A stretch of DNA of 64,000 nucleotides from Rotaria sp. Silwood1 (lineage: Eukaryota > Rotifera > Eurotatoria > Philodinida > Philodinidae). The stretch covers positions 1,612,318-1,676,317 of the forward strand of contig CAJNOP010000025.1 of assembly GCA_905250075.1 (NCBI GenBank). The letters are read 5' to 3'. The notes under the pieces were generated by a model. That model saw nothing but the letters and a program-made list of their open reading frames with translations. It ran no database searches and was not told where the DNA came from. Positions 12,143 to 23,669 of the stretch are shown piece by piece. A program made the translations under genes and the position numbers. Position 1 is the first letter of the stretch. Each line of letters starts with the position of its first letter.

Positions 12143-14472
12143 TTGTATTTTTTTTTTCTTTTTGTATTCGATATTTTTTCTGTATTTAATGTAGAGAACG
12201 ATGATAATAATAATGATTGACTATGGAGTTTCTTAAGAGAATTATATATACATATATTAAAATTTTAGAGATATTAATAATATATTAACTCTAACAGAAG
12301 CTATATTGTTCTATATATCATATTCGTTCAGATGTTGGTATCTCTGTGCATAGCAATTCATCGAATATCATAAAAGAAAAGAAAAATAGACGCTAGTCAG
12401 TAGCTAGTATAAAGTGAAATAACATTGATATACAAACGTATAAGGATAAACGTTTTCTTCTAACTACAAGTAAATAAATTAATAGTTGGGTAAATTAACT
12501 TCAAATATAACGGGTTCACAATATGGTTACATGCTGTTGTTGTATAAGTTTGTATGAAATAATTTACTAGTGTTCTACGACCAGATTGAGGACTGGACAT
12601 CACAATCGGCGCATGAGATCAGGTGCGGTTCGATCATGATTGAGCTACTGATTGTCACAGAAGTGAAAATTGATTTTGTTTTTCTAAAAGAATTCATTTA
12701 CAAATGATAAATCATATGACGAAGTAACTGAAAACATGGAGAAAAGCTACGTTCAATCCAATATTTGCACGAAGTTTTTGTTCGATATGATTTTTCATCG
12801 ATGAAAAAGTTATACAACTGATTAACAGTCATGATTTTCTTTGTTGTTTTATATCTCGAAAAATGAAATATAATTTAGAAACGTTTAGAAAAAAAAAATT
12901 ATTGGATCACTGGCTCTCACGATACTTTTTAAATAATTGATATTGAAGCCTTATATTTTATTTAGAGTATTTCATTATCTTTCCTTAGCAATTTCATGGA
13001 AGTGTGCGTGAAGGTAAAACATATTGTGAGAAAATTTTTAGATCTGTTTTCGTATACATTTTGCAATCGGGAACTAGACGAGAGCAACAAAAGTTGTCCG
13101 AATTGGAACGAAAGATTGTAAATAGTTCAAAAGTTAGGTCCAGTCAATGTCTGTTTCAGATTCACTTGAAGAAATATTATTAGTAAACGATGACAGTAGA
13201 TATATATATATTAATGACTGTAATATGTTATTAGTCATAAGCCGTGTAAAAAAGGCTTTTCTTAATCAAGAGGAGTAGAATTCTCTATCGGTCAGATAGA
13301 TTAGTCCAATAAGTTTTTTTCTATGTTGGATATTTTGAATGATTTCTATCCACTATCGTTTCCGCGTATGTGATCAACATATCTAGTGGTGACAATGTTG
13401 GGTTTACTGATCTAACCGGATGCAAGACTCTAAAGAAGAGATCTGTTCGAATTATTCACTAAGTAAAATAATAGCGAGAAATAAATTCTTTTTTCAATAA
13501 ATTGATCACATTTTGCAATGATAAACCTTTTAAATATAGTAGTCAAATGTTTTTTTTCTTTCCATCAACCAATAGAAAAATTTCGATCTCCTCCTGTCTT
13601 CTATACTTTTCCAATAAACGAACAGCTAGTTTACACCATTCTTAGTGACACAATATCTCTCGTTCATTCGTTTCATAAAATACCCATTTCCAATGTTAAA
13701 GAAAATTATTTTATCATTATATTCATCTATATCATAGATAACGATATTATCGATAGTTGAATACTTTCAGCTCATTATATTGTGCATGTAAATATTAATT
13801 AATTATTTTCTGATCATCTAGTGTTAATAGACAAAATAATTTATATTTAAAATAAGTATGAAGTGATTCGATTGTTTCTCTTGATGTTAATGTTTTAAGC
13901 GAATGATGAAACGAAACTTCATTAAAATCGTGTAAATGAATTAATTTTTTGTTATTTATCTAGCTCAATGTTATGCAGAAATTTTAACATCTTGATTAAA
14001 ATTATTTCAGAAAAAAATATATCAATGAATTCCGAACAGCATTCACTTTGATTCATTCATGATATAGATTTTCCTTTGTGAATATTTGAAATTTGTAGGA
14101 CTCATTTTATTTTTCTTAATTATGTTTCATAATATTCGTTTAGGTATAGATGCAAATAAGCATGATCACCTTATCTCAGAATTACATCTGAAACTTTGAG
14201 CAGAAAGAGAACTCAACAAGACTAATTTTCATTAAAAAATTTAGAAATTTTGATCAAAATCTCTTGAAGATATAAAGCTTTCAAAACATGATACTCGTGG
14301 AAAAGGGTCTATATCTCGAAGAGATCTTGAGGTAGTATCTATAGGAACGAAAATCATTGAAATCAGCAGAGCACATTTAACAGAAGGTTTCCGATTTTTG
14401 TTAAAGGTTGCTCAAACAATAAAATCATTTTTTTTTTCATATGAAATTCTAAAAAATCTCTATTTTTTTAAG
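12143..14472. other. Intergenic, no gene seen
   Basis: AT-rich DNA without exon-like ORFs; the longest open stretch (13518-13760) has no recognisable protein character. A diverged copy of the repeat also seen at 10571 and 36244 may lie near 14184-14235. Confidence 0.5.
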
Positions 14473-14931
14473 ATGAATAGCAATTCAAAAGTATCTTCTA
14501 GTACTATGCGTATAGCAAAATCTGAACTGGGTCATGATACCATCAACCGTTTTAAACGTGATTTTTCACATGTTCTTATTAAACAAAAAGAAGAATACGA
14601 ACAAGAAATAGTTCAATTAAAAAAAACACACAATGAACAAATATGTAAGCTTTGTAATGAAATAGAAAAATCATCATCATTATTACATCAATATAAATTA
14701 GAACTCGATTCAATGCGAACATCATTTAATATACAAGAAAAACAAATAATAAATAAAAATAATGAATCGTTTTCTATTCAAGATTTACAAACAAAAAATA
14801 TTGAATTGACTGCTGAAAATACAAAATTAAAAAATGAATTAACAATATTAACAACTAAATATCAAAAATTATCAATAGAAATGCAAGATGCTCAACAATA
14901 TGTACTAAAAATGATTGTACATTTAGATTAA
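14473..14931 (+). CDS. Small coiled-coil protein, family unknown
   Basis: A single open frame of 152 residues beginning MNSNSKVSSSTMRIAKSEL. From about residue 35 to the end it is heptad-rich: KQKEEYEQEIVQLKKTHNEQ, then NIELTAENTKLKNELTIL. It is a predicted parallel coiled coil with no other domain. The ATG follows TTTTTTTAAG, which could be a splice acceptor, so a 5' non-coding exon or missing upstream coding exons are possible. Codon use is AT-ending, like neighbouring real genes. It could be a whole small gene or the last exon of a longer one. Confidence 0.5.
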   Translation: MNSNSKVSSSTMRIAKSELGHDTINRFKRDFSHVLIKQKEEYEQEIVQLKKTHNEQICKLCNEIEKSSSLLHQYKLELDSMRTSFNIQEKQIINKNNESFSIQDLQTKNIELTAENTKLKNELTILTTKYQKLSIEMQDAQQYVLKMIVHLD

Positions 14932-15849
14932 ATTGTTTACTTTCTTTTGTGTTACAAACAAATATAGTATTTTTGTTAATTTTATAGATAAAAATTTTGA
15001 AACTTTAATAATTTATCTATGCCTTATCAAAACACATCAAATCTTACAGAAAGTTCAACTTTTCTTTAAGAATTCTAACATAAATAATTTTATGCTCACT
15101 GAATCATTCAGTAACAAAAGCAGAAAAATATTTAATCGAAATTCTATATAGATTTCATGCAAGTATGCGTTTATGATTGAGTCATAATCAACAATAAGTA
15201 GTCATAATACAATAAGATTAATTGATGAATAATGAATTTAAATAATATGGATTTTTTTTCTTTACTAAAGTTTCATGCGATCGATTATGTTTTTGTAGAT
15301 CAATAAATAGATAATGCCCCTAGGTCGATCATTGAGTTTGATAAATCACTTAACTGCTTCTGCTAATACTTTGAGGGAGCATGTCTCTTACTGAAGAAAG
15401 TTCACTTTCTTAAGCGCAAAGTATTGAGTTGTTCAACACTTATCTCAATAATGCAGTTTAAAAATGAGCTGCCCATCCTGCAAAGTTAACTGCTGCAAAC
15501 TCAGTGATACGGATTTCGGGTTGAAGTCAAATATAGCCAAAACTTGCCTCCATAGCTTAACAGAGCCAAATGTTTTAAATTTTCTCGCTATAGTTATTTG
15601 TCGGACTTTTTACATTGGAAAAGGTTGTGGAGATATATTTGAAAGGGTGTGTAAGAAAAGAATATCTACATCCACATCCTCGATAGCATTAAATCCTCTT
15701 GTATACGTTCTTAATGCACTCATCATACCATAGAATTGTGCTTTAATAATGCAGTTCACTTCATAATATTGATCTAACAATGAATTCTCAAATGTGGTAG
15801 TGTTAACCATTGCTGATAAAGAATAAAAAAATAGGAACTGTTGATGCAA
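14932..15849. other. Intergenic, mostly featureless
   Basis: No supported gene. Two overlapping open stretches near 15464-15861 on opposite strands lack homology that I can see. The minus one may be a tail of the LamG pseudogene that follows. A short CTACATCCACATCC patch (near 15667) resembles the telomere-like C-rich patches found elsewhere in the window. Confidence 0.4.
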
Positions 15850-17020
15850 TCGGAGTTTCACTTACCCAAAGATGACCACCATTTGTAGAAACTATCTGAA
15901 GTAACAATACACACCAAGAGGAAATATTGATCCAATGACTTCGATTATATAAGTAGTACTCCAATATGCATCGATGGATCCTGTATGATGAAGAAAGACT
16001 TAATATTGGTAAAAGCCACCCTGATAATGACTAGTTTTCACTTTCCTAAAAGTTATTGTCTTTCATATTCATCCGATTTTTACTTACTCAGATGAAAGAT
16101 CAATGATTGTTCCATTGCCAATTGTTGGTGATGATTTTTATATTCAGGGAGCATCTGAATATGATCGATAATAAAATCCTAAAAAACTGAAACCAGCTGC
16201 TTGAAAATATTGTACATCTCCATAAAATGCCTTGATTCACTCAATTAGTTGTTCATATCACATCAAATAGGGTCTATTATAAAAAAACCAGATAAGACAT
16301 GTCATTCGTAAAAAAAAAGAATTAGTTCAAATTAGACTTAAACTAGATTATGTAAATGAGGAAAATTTGTAAAAACAATCGATGAGGGCATTATGTTTCT
16401 TTTATTAACATACTTTATTGATTCCATTTGGACCTGAATCATAAAATGAACCATTAACAAATCAATAATATGTTTCAGAACCCATAAGCTGTTGCCCTTT
16501 GTGAATTATAATTTCTACCAATGGTTATGAAACCAGAAGTGGCTTCATATGGACTTGATGATGTATGTGCAAACAAAACCAAAATGATGCCATTATTTAG
16601 CTGGAGCTATCATTGTACTTGAACAATAATTTCCATAGAATGCAAAAACAGTAACAATCTGAAAAATCAACAAGTACAAACATTTATTTTTAGTATCCTC
16701 TTGACACATACTAATCATCACAATATCATAACTGTCTAAAAAGAGAAAACTTGTGATTTTTCTGTATGAAAAGAAATCTCATTTAGTTTTCTTTCATTTA
16801 CCCACACTAATAGGATAAGCATATATTTCTCAAGTAAAACTTGTGTATGCCATATTTTTATATGTTGGAACGAGAACATATTGTGAGTTGGATGAATTAA
16901 CAGAGAGAGCTCATCCATAACCAGTATATCTAGGCGAAACAATATTGGATTATTCACTCCCATACCGTTGTATACTTTATGTAGATCATTATAATTTGAA
17001 TCGAATGACCAAAACATATA
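15850..17020 (-). pseudogene. Broken LamG-like (concanavalin-A-fold) gene
   Basis: Read on the minus strand from 17017, the sequence gives WSFDSNYNDLHKVYNGMGVN, then in another frame YTGYG, ALSVNSSNSQYVLVPTYKN, MAYTSFT and EIYAYPISVG. Next come DSYDIV, CLYLLI and FAFYGNYCSSTM, and later SGFITIG and YFQAAGF. This order (initial WSFD, GYGSALSLN, SFTVE-W-YP, CLHLxI, GFYGNDC, SGxITIG, FQA) is that of secreted LamG/jellyroll proteins that I recall as a large family in bdelloid rotifers. Here it is spread over several frames with in-frame stops (for example TGA between YTGYG and ALSV), so it is a decayed copy. The ends are approximate. It is a host gene family, not a mobile element. Confidence 0.65.
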
Positions 17021-20000
17021 TGATGATGCTAAAAATTTTACAACGTAAACTCAGTTAGTAAGGGGTTTCCATCGTTAAGATAACAACTGTATTTAAATAA
17101 TTTCTCTATTATTTTACTGTTAGATTTTCGAAATACTGGTATCAGAAACTAGTATAGACTAGACTCCTAGCAATAACTTTTATTAGCCGTTGAAAACTAT
17201 GTACAAGAATTACTTTCGATGGAAACTTCGAATTTGGTATCAGTATTTGCTCTAGTTCTAATATTCATTAACTTGTATTAGACTCTTTATTGTTATGTAT
17301 TATTTTCTTGATAGCAACATGTTTTATTTATCTCTGTATTTTGTTTCATTTTCCAAAAAGAAATTTTCTATGCCGATTGTTAAACGATATACGTTTGTCT
17401 GTATGCTCGTCGGTCTGTCCAAGGCATCAAAACACAGAATTCGATGAAATTTGCTATGCATTACGAGTGACATTCTTTCGTTTTTCTTTTATTAAATGGC
17501 CGAGATAAAAGAGGATGACCAGTCTCAAGCTAGCATTCAACATGTGGCTTTTTCAACAATCATATAACAATTTTTTCCGGTCATTTTAAACCCCATGCAT
17601 CTTCAATACCTGTTTTAGTCAAACACAACTACATTGGTGTAGATTATAGTACGCTTTTACTGACTTTCTTACTTTGTTCAAATAGAATATCACCTTTTTT
17701 CTTTTCCTTTAGACGCATTCAACATTTACAATCTGGTTAGCGTCTGCTAAAATCTTATCATAGACATTCTCTCTTATCTGAAAAGATAGACGAAATGTTC
17801 TCATTCTATCATGTGTTTTAACTTTCATATGCGGATTTTATCATAACTACCCACTATAAGCCAAAACCCTATGTATTCTATCGAGTTCGTCAAATTTGGC
17901 TCAACTTAAGATATCTTGCACAGTAAAGAGCTGTACGAATTTTGACTAAAGCCAGTTTGAGAAATATTGTGCCGTCGAGATTTTTTCAGAAAGTTTTATG
18001 AAAAGTCCTCAAAATGAGTATTTATGTTTGAAATGTCTTGACGCGATCATTTCTCATGATCGAACTGATCCAACTACAATTTATTGTAAACTGTCATAAT
18101 AATTTGAATTGAAAAGTAGCAACTTTATAATGTCTCTTTGTTAAAATTTATCTTGTTGACTAACTTTAGGATGCGTATAAATTAATGAGTTCCAAAAGAA
18201 AGAAATTAAGACAAACAATGAATTTATTCTGCAAAACAAAATTGATCTCGCAAAAAATACTCTCTTACTATGAACAAAATAATTAAATACTAATTTTTCG
18301 ATAAATCCAAATGTTACTATACTTGATGAATATATATCTTCTATATATTTTTACTACTCTATCAACTAATTCTATTGTGGCAAATAATTTTGACATTAAT
18401 TCAATAGTAAGAAAATCACTGAAAATGATTGAAGCTCAGAAAAGTGGCACAGTCTCGCTCTAATAATGAAGATGAAAATAAAGTGAAACCATATACCATG
18501 GATGAGTCATCAGACACACAAATAATAAATATCTATATTCTTATAGATTTTACTCAATCGGTAAAACCATTTTTCGAACAAATGCAGTTATTTTTGCCAA
18601 TGTTATTGTTAGTTTTTGTACGTTTAGAATAATCATTAAATTTCTTTTTGATAATGGATTAATAATATATGTTGTAGCGTTAAACTATCATTTAAGAAAA
18701 GATCAAGAAACCAGTTGAATTCAGAGGAAATTTATCAAAATAATTATTAAGCCTACAGCTGAATCAATGATACCATTAATGAAGGTAGAAACAATAAGGT
18801 AGTGGGTGATTATGAAACATCGATGTGAATTCGTTTGTTAAATCAATTTAAGCCTTGAGATATTTCCTTTTAAGCTTCATGCTCAATAGCCCAAATACTT
18901 TTGAACATATGACATCGATAAATTTTATCATCAATCACATCTTCTTGATTAAATCTGCAACTTGATATTACTAAAAGTCAATTGCTATAGAAAAGTTAGA
19001 ACAAATGTGAGACTGATCCATAGAAAAATAAACTGAATGTTACACAAGGTATTGGAATAAGTCATATACTGTGTAGACGGAAAGTTCAAAGCAGCATAAA
19101 ACAAGATGTTTGATTTGCTAGCTAGATAGCATTTTCATTTAGATGAGGTTAATCGATATGAAAATCTTGTCAATCTGACATTGTCTACTGATATTAACGT
19201 GTTATTTAATCCAACGAATATACTTTCACTTTCAATAGTTAATTATATCATTTAGAGATTATTATCGCAAAACAATTCTAACCATAATCGAATTCACAAA
19301 GAATATCATGATGATATTCAATCATGATTATATCTTGATATAATTTAGCGTCTCAAAAGTTATTTCTGTTCAAATACTGGGAAATTATAACTACTTAAAC
19401 CGTCAGAAATCAAAAACATGCATTTATGTGATTTAAAACAAAGCTTTTGTTCATGTGAAACAGTTTTATCTCATTTGATATCATATGTAAACTGATTGTG
19501 TGACAAAATTATCATATGAGATAATTATTTTTTTATCATCGCTGAGAACCCTATTGATCAAAGTTTCTTCAAAACAAGAAAAATACAAGACTTAACACTA
19601 CCCTAGAATCAACTAATTTCTCACTAATTGTTTTATGATATAAAATAACATTGTTGTCTCCTGATTATCTTGAAAGTTTCCATTTCTTACCTTTGCCAAT
19701 CTGATTTTCTCTAAATTCTCATTGTTAACTTGTTCCTTCAGATTTCCATTTATCTATTCACAAGGTTAATGTCACGGCATCAAAATAGTCACTCAATGGC
19801 CACTTTGTAAACGGCAATTAAGTTACAAGTAAAAATCGAGATATATTACTATCGAATACCCGTCTATACTGATTAATTTGAGTACGATGTTTCATTACCT
19901 CGCTAACAATGAAGTAAAAAAAAAGAAATCAATAAATCTTTTATACATAAGAAAAAAATGTTCAAAAATAAAGTTATTACAAGTAGCATATTTTTTGTGT

Positions 20001-20494
20001 AGTCAATCAGCAAGAAAAAAGTACTAAGACTGAAAGCTCTTTTTCTATTCTGTACCACAATATTTTTTGATTTTGTCTTTCAATATAAGGCGCAAAAGAC
20101 TTTTCTCTCGATGTTGGATGAATATGTTGACATTTAAAAAATTTAGACAGTGTAAACACTTTAACGAAGTATTCGTATGAAGTTAGCTATCTAATAAAAA
20201 AGTGAAATATGTCGCCGTTCTTTTTCTATTCTTGTCGAATACATTCTATTTCTTTACTGTCTTCATAAAACTAAAGTCATGAAATTTTTTTTGATAAAAA
20301 TGTGCTCTGTCATTAATTCAATAGAATTCTGTTGTTGACAATAGCAAAAGAAAACATTATTTGAAGAGGAAATATTTGCTTTGTGATTTTTCTTTTTCTA
20401 ATTCATTCAGTTTGCATAAGCAGTGTTGATTTTATATTTCTTTTTCGTTGAAGTAATCTAATAATATAAAGATGACAAAAATATATTTTTTTGA

Positions 20495-20986
20495 TTGGGT
20501 GTGAGGTATAGATGTGGATGTAGTTGTGAGTGTTTGATGTGGACGCGGGTATGAATATGTGTGAAGGAATGAGTTACAACAAGGTTCACACTCACATTCA
20601 TCTGGTATGAGTCCATTAAAAGATTGTATCATTCGCTACAAAGTGATTGAGAAGGCCACTGACGTTCTCATCATAGGAGAGAAAGAAATAAGAAAGCAAA
20701 ACGGTGGCGAATGGATGGTTGAACAATTTCTTAAAATCAAGGACGAAACGGAAGAAGGAACTTGGAAATGTTGGTGTGGGCGTGGATGTCTCAGTGTGTG
20801 CTAGGATGTAGGTATTAGTTTTCTGCTCAACCATATTCTTGACTGAATCCACACTCATCCATATCTGAACGAAGACGCACACCATCAGTCACAGCTACAG
20901 CCATACCCACAGTCGTTCTTAGGAAGTCACCTCTATCCATAGCGCAACTACCACTATTAATTTACCTACATCCACATCCTCCTCAT
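20495..20986. repeat. Telomere-like G-rich/C-rich patches in inverted pairs
   Basis: G-rich runs at 20495-20567 and 20773-20818, made of GTGTGAG, GATGTGGATG and GGTGTGGGCG, alternate with C-rich runs at 20585-20603 and 20848-20986 (CACACTCA, ATACCCACAG, CATCCACATCC). Composition resembles a heavily mutated TGTGGG repeat, the bdelloid telomere motif as I recall it. Short non-repetitive DNA separates each pair. Confidence 0.5.
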
Positions 20987-21756
20987 TTTTGAATTCTTTT
21001 TTTCTTCTCAAGATAACTATCAATGGGTGAAAGTCATTAGTTTTTCATTTGTGCTTACATTCAGTTTTCTTGTGTACCATAGTAACTGCTCTCTCTGTCA
21101 TGTAGAAAGGTTCTCTTGAAGATGTGAAAGAAATGGCACAAAGTATGAATCACAATACAAGAAAAAGTTTCATAATAGTGGGTTTTTTTATTCTGCAAAT
21201 GGACGTTGATGGCAGAGTATTGCTGATTTTGTTTGTTGCCGTTCTGTTCGTTTGCTTTTCGCTGCATTGTATGTTTCCTTTGACTGTGATAGAAACCCTG
21301 TCTTGGTGTAGAGTGGGGAAGTATGCACAGAAATCATATTAAGCAGCTACCACACAAAAAACAACCTTCAATTTCGATCAGGCAGTTTCTTCGAGACTAA
21401 GTAATCGCTTTAAATATGTGTTAAGATGTTTTTCATTTGTGAACTATCACTAGTTTTTTTCTCATACCCTATCGATTGGTCATAATTACTTTCACTTTTT
21501 CTGTTCATCAGACAAAAGAAATTACATTAAACTGAAAGGAATTATGTAAAAGAATTTTTCTGGTTGATTTTATTCTTTTTTGATGGAATCAAACTTCAAC
21601 AATACATAGCTGACATGTGCTGTTATTGTTAAAGTTTTGTGAACATCGTGTTAACCCAAACTGTAATGTATTTTTAAGGTATGGACTTTATTGTAGATGT
21701 AAATATCAATCGCAAAAAATAACGTATAAGTATCTAGATCTAGAATAACTCCTTAA

Positions 21757-21832
21757 AGGGTTTATACTCGGTGTTGATTCCCTTTTTCAGTAAATTATTG
21801 AAAAAAGAGAATCTGCACTTAGTATACACCCT
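21757..21832. repeat. 76-bp imperfect palindrome (MITE-like foldback)
   Basis: The left arm begins AGGGTTTATACTCGGTG and the right arm ends CACTTAGTATACACCCT. The arms pair along nearly the whole length through a CTTTTTCAGTAAATTATTGAAAAAAG core. The outer right end, read inward, is ACAGGGTGTATAC, which resembles a Tc1/mariner-type end. Probably a minimal foldback remnant; the family is uncertain. Confidence 0.6.
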
Positions 21833-21845
21833 GTATATGTCAAAC

Positions 21846-21888
21846 TTGAAAGTTGAATTCAATTAAACAACTACTATTCAACTTTCAA
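21846..21888. repeat. 13-bp perfect inverted repeat
   Basis: TTGAAAGTTGAAT at 21846-21858 and ATTCAACTTTCAA at 21876-21888, separated by 17 bp. It lies 13 bp beyond the larger palindrome. Confidence 0.7.
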
Positions 21889-22744
21889 CTTAGACTCTAT
21901 TGGAAGCAAAAACTTATATGACATAATCGTATGCATCGTTGATGACGAGGATATGTGTACTCTGTGGAAATACTGCTTTATTTTGGGCAATATGAACGAA
22001 TAGGAGTGTAGAAGGATACAGGCTAGATATTTGGAACCACTTTCCTTAACCCTCTCCATAAACCATGATAGATCTTTGAATTAATTAAACAATTAATTAA
22101 CTAGTTACCATCTAATTAATTAGTACCCTATCATAGATCATGATAGACATGTCAAAAGCCGTCACACACAGCAGTGGCTGAATTCTGTGAATCTGAAATT
22201 CTTTGAAATTCATGGAACTTTGACAAGCATACAATATTCGATAGTCACAAACCAAAAAACATGCCTGAAAACGGAGCGAAACTGTTGTAACCCAAGGAAC
22301 TCATGAAAACCACTGAATTTCGAACGTCTAGGTCTGGGTATGGATTTTGGTGTAGATGTTTCAGTTCTCCAAGTGGGCTTAGTTGACAGGATGTGTACGT
22401 TTTCGGAATCTGGATTCAACGCGTGCGCATATAGGCTTGAGCAATGCCAAGTCAGCTGACCAAGTGTCACTGATTTTATTCTCTTTTCAGCATGGAGAGG
22501 AAGATACAGGTGCCTATGTCGAATATTACTTTAAAAAAAGAAAGAAGGCGGGGAACTGATAATGGACGTTTTTAACTCGACATGTGAGTCTTGTGTGTAC
22601 AAGCTCAAGATAGTATTTTTAAAGGTATATGTAATTCTTAGCGTCTCTGTAAGAATTAGTATGAACAATAACAAGCGCTACAGGTTCCGGGACGGTGGAA
22701 TGGATTCTAGAGTTTACTTACTTTATCATGTTCAATGTGTTTCC

Positions 22745-22885
22745 TGAGTTACTCAGATCCCATGAGTTTTGTGAGTTCCTTGGTCTTGATGAGTTCCATC
22801 AATCCCATGACTTCTTTCGGTTCCGTGACTTTTGTAAGTTCAATGAGTACCGTTAGTTCTATCGATTCCGAAAGTTTTGAATAGT
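22745..22885. repeat. Degenerate GAGTTCC-type short repeat
   Basis: Many imperfect copies of ATGAGTTCC / GTGAGTTCC / AGTTCAATGAGT spaced about 10-25 bp apart. No protein reading or clear period length; it looks like an eroded simple repeat. Confidence 0.45.
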
Positions 22886-23104
22886 TTAGAACTCATGGAG
22901 TTCGACCACATCTCGTCATAGACAGTGAGCGACTGGTCAAAAACCCATCACATATACGGTAAAACTTTTCAAAGATCGTGTCAGTTACACGGAGACCTTA
23001 TCATGCACTATTCAGAGATTTGTTGATGTGGAATGAAGGACGATGCATGAATAAAAACCTATTAAAATATATGAACTACTTCCTAATCACAGTTCTCAAG
23101 GAAT

Positions 23105-23240
23105 AAATAAAAGAATAGTTTAGAAATATGCCGCAAAACAGACTGAATAAAACAATCTCTATAGTTAGGCAAGCAGCTACATCATGTTTCATATTTTAAT
23201 CTCGCAAGGGTTGCGCTAAAAGATTTTATACTGCGGATCT
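23105..23240 (+). repeat. Dispersed repeat family 1, copy 1
   Basis: Shares a core (AATAAAACAATCT, then GCAGCTACATC, ATATTTTAATC, CGCA, and a TTTTATA end) with copies at 43038-43165 and 58565-58707. The core here is 23144-23230. It lies upstream of the TIR-NACHT gene. No coding content. Confidence 0.65.
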
Positions 23241-23669
23241 TTTTTATTAGCGTTGAATGACTAAACATGACATGCGCTGCTGTAGAAAAGTATTTTAGAC
23301 TAGATGACTTCAGAACCCACACCAAACATCCTTGAAATTTCACTGCGATATGGTATCACTCCAGCTAGCTGCAATATGTAATCTAGAGGTGTTCCGTCAG
23401 AAAATCGAAGTTAACTAAGAAACTCATGTGTTCGCTCAGTTCTTTTTTCTGTAAGCATCATTATGAGAGAGATTTATTTCGAAGAGCTGAAATCTATTCC
23501 AGAAATATGCTCTATCTGCATAACAGACCAACTAATTATCTAATTAAAGAAAAACTGAGAACCTTCCATGTAATCGAAGAAATGTTTATCACAAGTTTTT
23601 CACTAGGTTTTTTCGTAGAAATTTATTAGTGTTGAATAAAAATCTTCTGGCTCCATCGTGATCATATCA

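Larger units (their letters stand above)
17021..23669. other. Gene-poor intergenic region with small repeats
   Basis: No supported gene in 6.6 kb. Open stretches such as 17290-17508, 18429-18632, 22562-22747 and 23426-23629 lack conserved-looking segments. Identifiable contents are telomere-like G/C-rich patches (20495-20986), a 76-bp palindrome (21757-21832), a 43-bp inverted repeat (21846-21888), AT palindromic sequence near 22060-22150, a degenerate GAGTTCC-type tract (22745-22885) and a dispersed-repeat copy (23105-23240). Confidence 0.5.

Noticed and set aside
15464-15733. Plus-strand Cys-rich frame
   Set aside because: No conserved spacing of cysteines, no promoter or splice context; it overlaps a minus frame of equal quality.
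18429-18632. 67-codon frame with mixed charge then hydrophobic end
   Set aside because: Too short, no family resemblance, no flanking exon signals.
23426-23629. 67-codon frame just upstream of the TIR gene, considered as an N-terminal exon
   Set aside because: It ends in a stop before the TIR start and no splice pair joins it in frame to the TIR exon convincingly.
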